From: Rodentolepis nana
Lineage: Eukaryota; Platyhelminthes; Cestoda; Cyclophyllidea; Hymenolepididae
Reading direction: 5' to 3'
Assembly (NCBI GenBank): GCA_900617975.1
Contig: UZAE01000346.1
Span: forward strand, 1 to 25,788
DNA length: 25,788 bases
The notes beneath the pieces were generated by a model. That model searched no databases, was not told where the DNA came from, and was given only the letters and a program-made list of their open reading frames with translations. This document shows, piece after piece, positions 10,277-21,658 of this stretch (positions within the stretch are counted from its first letter, which is position 1; each line of letters opens with the position of its first letter). The position numbers were made by a program, and so were the translations under genes.

Positions 10277-12751
10277 GATGAGTTTGTTCAGTAAAACTCA
10301 TAGAAAACCGCAAAATAAGTAGATATTGCAAAAGGCAATTAGACAAGACAGAAGACGACTCCATACATCGTAAACTTGGCACCAAGATCCTTAGTAAATA
10401 AGAAGGTAATCTTTTAATAATGTACTGAAATTGGCAAGGGAAAATAATGGTTACTTATTAAAGTTCCTAGGAATGATCAAAGACCCCCTTATGTGCCGGA
10501 GAGTTTTGATGAAAATTAATTGAGAAACTATATATCTATTGGCTTTTTAAAATTTTTTCGCAAATTATTAAATTAGAGCGTGCATTGAGCCTCAATGATG
10601 AATGCTTTCCAAATGAACACCTCGTGATTCTTCATTGCACATGATCCGTCAGTGTATATTTCAATTCATTTAAAACAAAATTCTCCTAGATTGATCTTCT
10701 GCGCAAATACCTATGATACATTTTGAAGAAATAGTATTTGAAAATGCTCGATAATATACGCTGTAATCTTTATCGAGCATGGCAAGGTCATATTCACATC
10801 ATTTGCCACGAATCAAGTGCAACTAAGTGCGTAGCCTATTTTTGCGCATTCATTTTCACATTATCGCGTTTAATACTCTTTATTGCTAATCTGATAACTC
10901 AATATTATATTGCCACTCTGTTAGGATTTTGACACTCCCATTGGTCAGTTCCACCTATTAAATTACCTCGTTTCGTGGGCTTAAATTACTTTATCAACTA
11001 TATTTCCATATATTTTATTCACGTTATGGTGATATTCAATCCATAAAGTGATTGTTTTAGCAACTTCATCTCATCTCAACGAGTTTCGTCAAAATTATAT
11101 AGTTATATGTGTTTAATTCTGATTCACGTGTCTACCGCTAAGGTATTAAAAATTTTAGGAGTGAGATAATTTACGCAAAAAAGGTCAATAATAAGTTGTA
11201 ACGAATGTATCAGGGTGGTCTATTGGTCTTTCCCAAAGTTGCAACATTCTTCGTGGGTGGTTCACACGTGCCCCAAATTTCCTTGCCGCTGTTGCGACCT
11301 GTTAGGTCAGGTAAGTGTGAAATTAGCAATTAAAATCTCTATATTTCTCCCCCCTCTCTACAAAACCGCCTAATTGGGACACTGTGCACGTGCAAAATTA
11401 TTCTATTTTTTACGCTCGTTAGCTCAAAGATAATGAAATTCAAAGGTTTAAATAAACAAGTTTATATTAGAAGACTAACCTGAGTAAACAATTCAACTTG
11501 GGAGGTTTGTCATGCGATCTCACTTGAAGAGTGGTTTAGTTTTTTTCCTACATCCAAGCTCATCTAAATAACGTCAATTTGGCTTATTCCATTAAATGCA
11601 TTTGAGGGTCAAGTTTTCCCTAAAATTTAATTTTAAGGCATTTGCAAATTTTTATCGTTTATTACCTAGCGGTGAATCACCCTCAAGTTTATTGACTCTT
11701 GTCAAGAAAGACAGGAGCTATCACATATGATTGGTGCAAATGTTTTTTCGTGAAATAACTTTTTCGTTATTACTAGTAAGTAACGAATTGTTAATCCAAT
11801 AGAACAAACTCAGTTCATGCCATTCCTGGACTTTGAACCAGTAGCCAATTCAATGGCACTTAATGCTTTTCTAATATCTTAGAGAAAACAAATCCTTCGA
11901 CGTTAGTTCCTCGAAAAAAATCGTGGGTTTAAAAACCGTTCCGAAGTTTTAAACTAAACTGTTATTCTTTCATTGACAATCGACCAGAATTTCTGTCATA
12001 GGTTACGTATAAAGTGGTAAATCTAATCAATCTTTACGAGGTTTAATAAAGCTAATCTGTGATATTATATAAGCCTATTAAGTTAAATAAAAGTCGATTT
12101 TATGCTGTATTTAAACAGAGTTCTCTTTTCATTAGTAAAGTTTAATGATTATCTTCTTTGTTTTCCCTTTATCGAATGTTACAAATATGTATTGAAAAAA
12201 TACTTATCTTCATAAACTACTATTTATACCCTTCAGTAGCTAGCTCTCGAATGATTAATCACTTCGGGATCATTTGTGCGCAGGTCACGTACACGTGAAC
12301 CATAATTTTCCTAAACCATTTGCCTTATCTCTTGATGCGTATGCAAATTGAAACCATTATCTCTAAAGCGCCAATTTACTTCATATGCTTAGGTTTTGAT
12401 AATTGGAATGGATGAGACATGGGGAGCCCCAATTTTACGTTCCCTCATAAAATCAAAAACTTCCCCATTCTGCCATTGTACGGTACTGGAAGCTGCTTTG
12501 TGGTAACGTGTATATTCCTAAGTCACATTCGACAGTGAACATTCAAATCATGTCGTTAGGCCAATGGAAAAAAATAGTTAAAAATTGATTAGGTGAGAAT
12601 ATGGTCCCTTGTTTTGGGTTAATTGGCGTTGGCAATTATAACTGTTGCCAATTCTGGTCCAAAAACAGTGATTCCACATATTGTCTAACGTCTGCCTGTC
12701 TGAATCATATATGTCCGGTCAGAGTACTGATATTTTGTATCCACGTGATTC
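10277..12751. other. AT-rich noncoding stretch, no gene seen
   Basis: A single 64-codon frame (10738-10932) and no domain, exon or mobile-element copy recognised. The sequence is uniformly AT-rich; a short C-rich patch at about 11345-11360 is the only compositional change noted. Confidence 0.6.
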
Positions 12752-12769
12752 GGGGGGGGGGGGGGGGGG
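12752..12769. repeat. Poly-G tract (18 G)
   Basis: The longest homopolymer of the window: eighteen G on +. It can form G-quadruplex-type structures and is a likely place for assembly length error. Confidence 0.92.
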
Positions 12770-14408
12770 AGTGATTATATACCAGTTGGGGATTATGGCG
12801 GAAGATGTTTTTCAGCCAATAACTGGACATATTTCTGACTATTTGTCTGTTCTGATTTAGTTTGCGGACTCCACACTTTGTAGTTTCCACAGTTTTTTCC
12901 CTAAAGTTGTTAAGCCTTACAACTTCTATTCAATGGCCAATAGAGGAGTAGTTTCCTTCCAAAATTGTCTTCAAATGGCCATGAAGCCTGTTATCTATAA
13001 CTTCTGTCACTCTGGTCTTGGCAGCGACGTTTTGCCATTTAACAGCATTAGACCTTATTGTAGTTAATATTAAAGGGTAATTCAAGATCCATGTTGATTA
13101 TATGCTAATGCCTACTAATTATTATCAATTTCTATTTTAAATCAATTTCAAGTTCACCAAATCGCACGCTTTAAATATGAAAAGGGTCAAATCACAATTG
13201 AAACACAGTAGTAATGTAAACAAGGAATGGATGTGAATACAGATTCATGGACTATCTTAAAATCTGCTCCCGATAAGAATCTCACATTTTAATGGAAAAA
13301 TTTGGTTAAATACAATGACTTAAACAATTTAGCCGTTTGTGAATGTTTGTACATTTAAAATAAGTATACAAATGCAATTACAAGTTAACTTTTAGTGGTC
13401 GAATTACAATGATTAAGGTCTTATATTCTCTAAAGTATCTTTGCGGAGTGAATAATGTTTCATTGTAAAATATTCAAATACTGACAGTTCAAATACCCAA
13501 TAGCATTTAGAGTATTCAAGTGGTATAAAGTATATTATGATTAATTAACTTCCTAACCATACTGAGAACCAATGAACAGCAGATCAAAGAACTCCATGAA
13601 AGAAACTGATAAAGTATGGAAGGAAAATTTCAACAAGGTGTCCTAATCTTTCGATATGGTGACACATAGTTAATATATCACTTTTTGGGTAAGCTTATTT
13701 AGACATAGTCACAAGATTATCTTAATATTTTATTCATAATAAATATAGCGATCTTCGGACAGGAAGATATTATCGAAGGTATTTGGTTCGTTCCAGCACG
13801 TTTGGTTAAAGGTATTTGGAATTCTAAATGGACACTTTTCGCTTCTTTCTTAACGGGGGAGATGACTATTCGCCTGCCAAACGATCGACGAAAACAAAGA
13901 ACGCAAAATAATCACCACAATCCCATTTTTAATGGCATTTGTTCCTTACTCTTCGTATTTCAAATTTCTACAATTTCTAATTCTGTCTTTATTTTACGCT
14001 CTATATTGTACTTCTATACGCATATGCACTCCACTAAAATCTTTGCCACCTGATAAGAAAAGGACTACTGTTCCTTTTTAGCTCTTATGAAAGTGGCCAA
14101 CTTTGTAAGGAAATATAGACCATCCAAAATCAGCTCCATTGATTGGATATAGTGCTCCTTTTGTTCTCTAACTCTTGGTCTTATTTCACCTTCCAGCTCC
14201 ATTGCTCAATATTACTTCACTTTGAGTGACTAAGCAACTAGGCTACTTTACTGAAGGTGAGGTCAATTACCTGGCCGTATGATTGCCAAATCTTCCTTTA
14301 ATTGCCCATCTTTAAACAGTATTTCTTTGATGAAACTCATACTAAGACGTCATGTTGAATTCGAAGCTAAACAACTTGTCAAAATAATGGTCATTTTTTC
14401 ATTAAAAA
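12770..14408. other. AT-rich noncoding stretch, no gene seen
   Basis: The 83-codon frame at 13802-14053 has no recognisable domain. The words AAGGTATTTGG recur at about 13777 and 13809. No gene or repeat family was recognised. Confidence 0.55.
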
Positions 14409-14420
14409 GTGTGTGTGTGT
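14409..14420. repeat. (GT)6 short microsatellite
   Basis: Six GT units. It sits just upstream of a GC-richer patch that ends in a second GT tract at 14760-14774. Confidence 0.85.
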
Positions 14421-14499
14421 CTGCATGGAAAAGTTTAAATTTTCAGAACTAGTGATTATTGGTTATAAACAAAACAAGCATTCTGCAGTGCCTACGTTT

Positions 14500-14790
14500 T
14501 GCTTTGTCCCGTACGCACATCAATGCACACACAAAGAAGGGTAGGCAGGCTGTGGGGATTCAGGCTAGCTAGCGTAGTAAAATGTTACAACACCACATAG
14601 GGTGTACTCGTTGTCTGCCCATCGAAGGCAGTGAGGCAGGCGGGAATGATTCACTCCCCACAATTCCCCGCTGTCATGTGACGTTCTAGTCTATTCCAGT
14701 CGCAGCCTGCAGCTCGTACAATGCAGGCCAACCAGCCGGGCTGTTGCACTTTTCCTTCCGTGTGTGTGTGTGTGCGTATATAGGGATAAG
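14500..14790. promoter_or_regulatory. GC-richer, CpG-containing patch; possible regulatory region
   Basis: About 280 bp with about a dozen CpGs and clearly higher G+C than its flanks. It contains CATGTGACGT (14675-14684), which joins an E-box-like CATGTG to a CRE-like TGACGT. It ends with a GT tract (14760-14774) followed by TATATAGG (14777-14784). These are seen in the sequence; that they act as a promoter or enhancer is inference. No coding exon can be shown downstream and no exact arthropod initiator follows at the expected distance. It could equally be an old GC-rich insertion. Confidence 0.2.
14760..14774. repeat. (GT)7 short microsatellite
   Basis: About seven perfect GT units immediately before GCGTATATAGG. 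Confidence 0.9.
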
Positions 14791-16480
14791 GTCAAGTCAA
14801 TAGAAATAAACGGCGAATCAGATCTTTCATCTTTTAATAACTTGTCACGTAGACTTAAAGGTCAAAAGCAGAATTTTATAGAAGCAAAAGATGCATAATG
14901 AAATATTTAGCATGATAACATCTCAGACTATTTATAAAGCAAGCCTGCTCATTTATTTGATCTGGGAAAGCGGATATATAACTATTGATTTAAATAAATT
15001 AAAAGATGATAGGAGGAGTTGGTTTATGAAATTCGGAATTTTTGCATTTAATACTCATCTCAAAGGATATGTGCCGTTGATTTGACTCAAATGACTACAT
15101 TAAGGATGGGTTCCTGATATATGACGTTTCAGTCACCTGAGGCAACCTAAGTTGGTGGCAAACACTATTAGAGACGAAAATCAGCATTGCTGTTAACCAA
15201 ATCAGGTTTTCCTTGGCTTAGTCATGATTTTGTGCAGGTACTCCAGTTTTCCTCGCTGATGTTGCACCTCCTCACATGAAAGGAAGTGCATCATCACCCG
15301 CATGAATGGTATTTAAGTTTAACCATTGTGTCCTATAATCGCAGCTAATCGGGAATTAGCTTTACCACGTCAAAATAACGTCAATACATTAGCTATTGGA
15401 AGAAGAGGTACCTAATTTTTACTCTGATGACCAATAAGACCCAGTTCCTACAAACGCGTATTCACAAAAAATGTGAAGTCTTAAGATTTAATAAAGTAAA
15501 CACCTGGCTGTAATCGATGTGTAAAAATCAATAAACCTGAATCACTAAAACTGATTTCACAAGACACTTTTGACTTCTTTGACTTTAGCTTCCATCTCCA
15601 CTCCTCCTTTTACGCTTTTGGAATGATTTGCCTTTCTTGGGCTTTTACTGACTTACTACGAGGAAAGCCTGTGCTTCCAAACGTTTAACACCTCATTAAT
15701 TAATTAAAATGTCCTTTCACTAACAAAGGAGGCATTTAGAATGAATCATACGCATATATCGATTAGTCTTAAATTAGTTTCAGGAACACATGTGATTATG
15801 GGCGCCGCCCAACTCTCAGCTTTCCCTATCTTCCTTTGGTACGTCGCCTAGCTACAATGCCTCAGGGTGACGCTAATGGAATGCGCGTCCTGCCATGTGC
15901 TCTGTATTAATCTCCATATTAATTTATTATGCGAAGCTAAGATGTGACTGCAAATTGCCTCCCCCTCCCCCCAATTGAGTACTAATAAGCTTTTGATTTT
16001 CTTCTCTTTTACCCACTTGGGAGATATTTTTAATCGAGACCTTTTATTTACAGTAAGAAAAATCCTCATTAAATTTTTAGCCTTAATATAAGCCTATTGA
16101 TCGTTTGGATATTAATCAGATGGTAAGCATATTGTGCTCTATTTGTAACCCAAAAAATAAACTTTAGCACTAATTCACCCACAAATCCCAATTAGTCATT
16201 TCTGCGAACTAGACTGGATATATTCTTTCTATATACTACCTATTTCTCTCCTCTCTAATTGGGTATCAATTTTCCCTAACTATTTACCCACCAGGAGCTG
16301 TTCTAGTTACAAAGACAACCGAGTGTACTGGAAGCTAAAAAGGAATATCGATTATTGCTACGACTGAGTGCTACAAACTTGAATCACATGACGTGTGATG
16401 GAAGTGTTATTTTCAGTCTAAAATAGCACGTCCTAGCACGTCTGAACAAAATAGCGAGATCGGGTTTAGTGCTCTCGTCT
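14791..16480. other. AT-rich noncoding stretch, no gene seen
   Basis: Short chance frames only (14891-15085 on +, 15848-16069 on -). TTAATTAATTAA near 15697 is a homeodomain-like AT palindrome. No gene or mobile element was recognised. Confidence 0.55.
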
Positions 16481-16510
16481 TGCTCTCTCTCTCTCCCTCT
16501 CTCTCTCTTT
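16481..16510. repeat. (CT)n pyrimidine-rich microsatellite
   Basis: An interrupted CT tract (homopyrimidine on +, GA on the minus strand), of the same motif class as the GA tract at 2073-2105. Confidence 0.9.
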
Positions 16511-16718
16511 AAATGCATATACATGAGCTTTATTAAACGCGCAGGAACTCCAACGCTCTTGTTATTGGAGAACACCATTATTCACTAAGCCTTCCACTTG
16601 CCCCTCCCCCTGTGAGAAACTGTCCACACGTGCTGCTTTATATCCACCACTCTCCCCCATTTCCTCCCTTGGGAATGACTCACCTCCCCAGGGTTGCACA
16701 CAAAGGCTGTTAAAGGGA

Positions 16719-16729
16719 GGGGGGGGGGG
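16719..16729. repeat. Poly-G tract (11 G)
   Basis: Eleven G preceded by GGGA, in a C/G-rich patch of roughly 16590-16740 that also holds several CCCC blocks. Confidence 0.9.
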
Positions 16730-17389
16730 CGGATGGAGGCAAAAACAGAGAATTGTAGGCTATGTTTTCAGGCCTAGCGCTATTTTTACTCATGTACTCA
16801 GTCCTTTAATTAGAACTGGAAAACTTACGTGAACAAAGGAGGCTTAATAAGCATCAATGGGGAAGAGATAAATCAATTATTGGGCACCAGATAAGACCTT
16901 ATTAGTAAACAGCATTTTAGTGGGTAAAATATGTGTGTATTCAAAAAAAGCACTCGTAACACGAATATATTCTAGCATTTAGGCCTACCCTAATTGTTTT
17001 TCATGACATTCAGCGGTCATGAATCATATGTTAGGAGTGTGATCAAAATTTTTCCACTCGGCACTCACACCCACTCGGTGATGATGAAATATTTCAAAAA
17101 GGGAGTAAGTTATTTGTGCAAATTGCCTACCGTTATTTCTTACTGTAAAGGATACAGATTGAAATTTTGTTGAATTATAAATGGGCAATATTTGGTGTCC
17201 CTCGATGTTTTCAGCTTAACAAAGGCAGTCAGATTCTATTATGTGACCGTCCTATGACCGATTCGAATTCCAAAATGTTATGAACTTGTGGGTGTGAAGT
17301 AATTTGATGTGAATTTAGCCCTTATTATTTTAAGCACTCATTTTACCACCAAGTCAACACAAACCCCACTACTCTACTGTCTCAGAGAG
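16730..17389. other. AT-rich noncoding stretch, no gene seen
   Basis: No frame of note. ACTCGGCACTCACACCCACTCGG near 17057 has short internal repetition (ACTCGG twice). Nothing else was recognised up to the second SINE-like copy. Confidence 0.6.
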
Positions 17390-17694
17390 CCGAGAAGCGA
17401 TAGAATTACCTCCACGTGGTGCACCCTGGACATGTATACTCATACGGCAAAAAGTCTAAAAACCCCCAGTTGACTTCTGACTTTAAACTACCATGACCCC
17501 ACTGTATGTCATATTAAACCACTTCCGCAGTACTCACCTTTCCTCTTTCTTTACCTTTGTGTCTCTCCCTTTTACATCTATGAATCACTCTTCTGTTCTC
17601 CTCTCGATTATTTGTAACTGATGTTCCTTCCCTCTGTGAAGCCCCAAATCAACTAATGCACCAAGGATAACTATTCCTATTCGATATAAATAAA
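17390..17694 (+). mobile_element. SINE-like retroposon, copy B (diverged)
   Basis: This aligns along its whole length with copy A (5539-5861), same strand, roughly three quarters identical by eye. Shared blocks are GCGATAG, ACCTCCACGTGGTGCACCCTGG, CTCATACGGCAAAAA, CAGTTGACTTCT, CCCTCTGTGAAGCC and the tail CGATATAAATAAA. The ATAA tail is shorter than in copy A and the CCTGCCATT block is degraded. No clean target-site duplication remains (only CTGTC is common to both flanks), consistent with an older insertion. The 5' boundary is set by alignment with copy A and may be off by several bases. A minus-strand frame crossing this region (17585-17836) is a chance frame. Confidence 0.8.
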
Positions 17695-18447
17695 TTCTGT
17701 CGACAACGTACCTTACCCACTTCAATTTTCTCCCAGTGTGAAAACTTCTGAACCCTGGAAATATTAAAATAGTCCAATAAGAGTTAGGGGAAAGTGATAA
17801 GTTGAAAATGTAATCTGATTTTCCATAGTTCTTCAAAATTTAATCGTTGGGCTCACGTTGCATGTTCATGTTCTAATGTTCCAAATTCAAATGTCAAGAT
17901 TTATACACCATTTTTGGATAAATTAATTTCCATGGCGACTGGAATATTTTGGGCAGTTGATTTGTGATTAGATGGTTTACAACCATTTCAGGTACAGGGG
18001 CGGAATGATTGGAAGTTAGGTAACTAGTCTGATGCGCGAAGACACTAACTTACCCTATAACGCCCGAATAATTTTTTCAAAAAAATTTACCCAACAGCAC
18101 TCACACGCGTCTCACAGCAGACTGTTGTCGATGTGATGAGTTTTGGAGGTAAAAGGCGAAGGCTTTATATGTTCTAAACATGTTTCAAACAGCAATAGCG
18201 CCTTCTGTTACGAGTCTAGTACTAATGGAGCTTATTTTGAGAAAGGACCATACGGTTCCAAGGGCGTTAAAGGATTTGAGGCAGCAATTTATCGCCTTTG
18301 TATTTTTTTAAAGTTGTTTTGGTTACTTTTTGGTAAAGAAACTGTCGAGATATCGTTTCAAAAAAAGATAAATTGCACGTATGCAGTGTATTTCACAACG
18401 AAACCACAGTAAAATCGTAGTTCCCTTTGATCTGTGCGTATTTTGTT
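17695..18447. other. AT-rich noncoding stretch, no gene seen
   Basis: The 89-codon frame at 18143-18412 is one of the longer ones but shows no domain, signal peptide or membrane segment pattern I recognise. Nothing else supported. Confidence 0.5.
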
Positions 18448-18515
18448 ACTTGAAGGTTTCGAACCTGCGCTATTGGCTTATAAGGTCACAAACTTCGTAT
18501 TTTGCCCACGTTTTT
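18448..18515 (-). other. tRNA-like box A/box B arrangement (degraded tRNA or SINE head?)
   Basis: On the minus strand, GGTTCGAAACC (18455-18465) fits the pol III box B consensus GGTTCGANNCC. A weak box A-like TGGGCAAAATAC starts 43 bases upstream, close to the 44 of a tRNA. Threaded as a tRNA, the T arm keeps four of five pairs, and a CT-TAT-AA anticodon-loop pattern falls in the right place. The anticodon stem is poor and the acceptor arm (positions 1-7 against 66-72) does not pair. It is therefore not a functional tRNA. It may be a decayed tRNA pseudogene, a tRNA-derived SINE head, or chance. Confidence 0.2.
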
Positions 18516-20226
18516 TTAAAAAAAGTCACAGAGAGATAGAGGAAATAGTAATTTAACATTTTAATACTAGAAACACAGATAAGTACTAAAGTGTTGGAGC
18601 AATATGGCGTATTCGGTGGATGATGAAATGTTTACAAATATATAAGCTGAAAAGCCCTTCTGACCCTGCATGAAATTTCTTTACTTAAAGTTTGTTTGTA
18701 AACAACTTTCTACATAAACTATTCTTTTTTCCATATATTTATACTTGATTTAGTCTCAATATTGGCACGCACATGGATTCGTTCAGGAATTTGTCAAGCC
18801 ACTAAAAGAGCTTATCAGTATTTAGTTAAATCAGAGAAATATTATCAATTTCAGCAATTCAGAGGTAATTGATGACACGAAACTCCTGTTTCTTTCCCCA
18901 CTGTCCTTTAAAAGTGACTCTGAAACCCATTTTTAACCTAATCATTTAACTATTTCGCAGGAAAGCCAGTAAAAACCGTCATATTGCTTCCTAGAGAAGA
19001 ATTCCCAGTGAGAATTGTCAAATTGTGACGCAAAATCGGCCTAATTAATCACTCGCAAAATACAACTTGATATTGAACAATTTTTCATAGTCAACCATCT
19101 TCTATTTCTAGGATTTCAAAGTCGATTGACAAATCGATTAATCAAATAAGTGCAAACATGTACTGAATCAATTTGAAAATAATTTTTGACGAATTTTATT
19201 ATGACTTCGCTTAATAATGTCATGAAAGTTTAGCATTTATGTGCGCGTATATGTTCCTTTTTTTGTAGTTTCCAAATTAGGTTCTTAATAGATTGGCAAG
19301 CTTACGTGGAATTCGTACTTTGAAGCACCAAAGTGGACACAATGGTTCGGGATCAAAGTATACTTTTCTGAGGGAACATTTTCAACCTCGTAGGTACTTA
19401 GGCAAGATTAATTCACCGTAAGCTGAACATGATTGCCTTATTGAAAAGATCAACGCCATTAAATACCATGGGTACTTTCTTAAAACGGGACTTAGATTTT
19501 CTTGAAATTAGTTGATTGCTGGATGGCATCATCTGCCATAAATTATAGTTAATTTTAATCGGTTAGGAGTTCAAAACGGCATAATGAATCTAAAGATTTA
19601 TCAAAATACTATCCCTTCAGTTCACTTGTTCGGTTATTTTGTTCACTTAACCGATCGATAATTGCCTGCATGAATAAGTCTATTTATGAGCTATTCTTAT
19701 TAATTAGTCATTTCGCTTTTTCATCACTCGTATGTCCTAATTTTATATACACTTGTGTACTAAGCAGGTTCAAAAGTGGAGGTCGCTTGCCCTAACCTCA
19801 ATTAACCCAATTTCTCAAGTGTCATTTTAAGACAAACTAAACATTTAAGCTCATTTAGCTGATAAGAGGAGACAGATTTCTCCATCATAATATGAATTAT
19901 TAAATGGATTTTAATTTTATTCATTTCGTATTATTTAACTTTATCCCCTAAGAATGTGAACTAATCAAAATGTATGGGATTTTGTTGCGACTTAGGCTGA
20001 AAACAGTTGTATCACCAAGATAAGTGTCAGTTAGAATTCTATGTGGCCTTGAATAGTAGAATTTTAGCCTCTTCGTAAAAGCATCGTGTTGATTCACGTC
20101 ATGTCAAATTTTACTAAGATAACCTGCTAAAGGCAGTATAGCGGAGATGTAGTCTCATACTATTTGAAAAGTTAGGAAAACGAGGTACTTTGAAAATAGA
20201 GAGGTTGTTCCACTCCATTCCTATTC
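18516..20226. other. AT-rich noncoding stretch, no gene seen
   Basis: No frame of 60 codons or more. AAAGTATACTTT (19355-19366) is a perfect 12-bp palindrome. Nothing else was recognised before the second LTR. Confidence 0.6.
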
Positions 20227-20573
20227 AAAGTGTAGCGGATTGCTACTTTAGTAAAGCCTGACTGACTCAGAAATCTCTATGGCAGATCCCTAAGTAAAGC
20301 CTGACTGACTTAGAAATCTCTATGGCAGATTCTCGTAGCTAGACTCCGAGAACCACCTAAGCTATAGCCTAGCTATGAAAGGAAACAGACGTGTAGAACG
20401 GAGCACGTTTATTCAGTTAGTATATTGAGGATAAAGTGTTTACGCAGGAAGCTTAATCATGATCAGGATGGCGGATTAGGTTACACAAACAGAGGTTAAT
20501 GATTGATCACTGTTTGTACGGTCGCACCTCCCAATCATAGCGTGCAGGCAAGCGATGACGTGTCCCACAAAAG
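20227..20573. mobile_element. Solo LTR, copy 2 (LTR 20231-20569 plus AAAG duplications)
   Basis: A 339-bp LTR of the same family and orientation as 73-360. It begins TGTAGCGG at 20231 and ends GTCCCACA at 20569. AAAG precedes it (20227-20230) and follows it (20570-20573) as a 4-bp target-site duplication. Removing the internal 43-bp duplication leaves 296 bp, close to the 288 bp of copy 1. The first ~170 bp match copy 1 closely (for example TAAAGCCTGAC, GAAATCTCTATG, GAGCACGTTTATTCAG). The next ~120 bp are strongly diverged before the shared terminal block. The 5' dyad GTAGC-GGATT-GCTAC is retained. No internal retrotransposon region is attached, so it is a solo LTR. Confidence 0.8.
20250..20335. 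repeat. 43-bp tandem duplication inside LTR copy 2
   Basis: Two adjacent 43-bp units (20250-20292 and 20293-20335), each starting AGTAAAGCCTGACTGACT. They differ at one base within the first ~38 and then at the unit ends. Copy 1 of the LTR has a single unit, so the duplication arose after the two lineages split or exists as an LTR variant. Confidence 0.93.
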
Positions 20574-20770
20574 AAAGGTTGGGACATTCGATGTGGAAAT
20601 GGCTATACTTAAAATAAATTTCAGGAGTTAGATGAGATATCGTCCAAAATCCTCAAATGAATAACTTTTGTATTTTTCAACTGCTTTACATTAATACAGA
20701 AAGTGCATTAATATAGTTCAATTTCATGATTGTAATCACTATCCTTCACCTTTAAACCATTTCTTAGGTT

Positions 20771-20788
20771 TTCATGATAAATCATGAA
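20771..20788. repeat. Perfect inverted repeat TTCATGAT-AA-ATCATGAA
   Basis: Eight-base arms around a 2-base centre, better suited to a dimeric binding site or cruciform than to an RNA hairpin. TTCATGAT also occurs about 45 bp upstream. Function unknown. Confidence 0.8.
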
Positions 20789-21382
20789 TTATGTGGAGAT
20801 CGATAAATATTTACCCAAAATAGTCCTTTATATTCCCATATGGTGATATCTGATCAATTTCCACTAACCAAATGCAATAAAAACACATTTTTTCATTAGT
20901 GGGGCGGGAGGACCTAATTGAAATAAATGAGATGTTAAATGCAGTTCAATATTACAGAAAAAAATAATGAAATTTTGGTGAAATTTAGAGTAAAAGGTAG
21001 CGGTAACCCTTTACAATAAAACCTCCAAAGCCATGGGTGATTAATGGATTAAGAAAAATCGAATAAATTCGCATTATCTGGTAAGGGGTGCTGTTACGGC
21101 TGTTAACATTTTTGAAGGCCAAAATAGCACTTCTTATTTTACTAGCTTGACCCAATTAGCAGTTAAAATCAGCTGTCTATCATGTTGCGCAAATGCTTAC
21201 ATTAACTTGCAATACGTTTAAAGTCATAAAAATATTATTCAGTCATCAGAGGACCTTGAACAGTCAAGATGGAGTCCTTAACAAAGACGATCTTGGGACA
21301 ATTCTCATTTTAAAAGGCGGATATTGAACTAACCAATTAGCAATCAAGGGACTAATGTTTGTCATCACTTTCCTTGATCTAT

Positions 21383-21402
21383 CTTGGTAAAAAGATACCA
21401 AG
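21383..21402. repeat. Perfect 7-bp stem inverted repeat CTTGGTA/TACCAAG
   Basis: Seven-base arms around AAAAGA could form a small stem-loop if transcribed. There is no U tract or gene beside it, and it is short enough to be chance. Confidence 0.7.
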
Positions 21403-21609
21403 CGCCTGTTGTAATTTAAATAGGCAGACTAATCATGTAAGGGAATAGTATTTTTTCCCAGCCTACTTTTCTCCGAGTATTTTAAATTAAGTGGAGCGTT
21501 TAGTCTCATACTGATCAAGTCGACAAGCTCCGTAATTAGAGTGTAGCAATTAGCTTACTCGCTATGCGACACCTGGTGGCTGTCTGGACATTTCCAAGGG
21601 AGATGTTCG

Positions 21610-21621
21610 CGCAAATTTGCG
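21610..21621. repeat. Palindrome CGCAAATTTGCG
   Basis: A perfect 12-bp palindrome with CpG ends and an AAATTT centre, 15 bases upstream of the 11-bp tandem repeat. It is a candidate dimeric DNA-binding site only by its symmetry. Confidence 0.75.
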
Positions 21622-21636
21622 TCGGCTAACTTAATT

Positions 21637-21658
21637 GCAACGAGTGAGCAACGAGTGA
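21637..21658. repeat. Perfect 11-bp tandem repeat (GCAACGAGTGA)x2
   Basis: Two adjacent identical 11-base units, close to one helical turn each, which would place two bound proteins on the same DNA face. It lies next to the 21610-21621 palindrome. Confidence 0.9.

Noticed and set aside
18143..18412. 89-codon open frame on +
   Set aside because: No family resemblance, no neighbouring exon, and no retrotransposon motif.
73..20569. A single 20.5-kb LTR retrotransposon bounded by the two LTRs in the same orientation
   Set aside because: A single insertion would share one duplication at its outer flanks. Here each LTR has its own matching pair (GATC and AAAG), and no gag, protease, reverse transcriptase or integrase sequence lies between them.
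21567..21580. CTCF-like core ACACCTGGTGGC
   Set aside because: It matches only part of the known consensus, and a single partial match is not informative.
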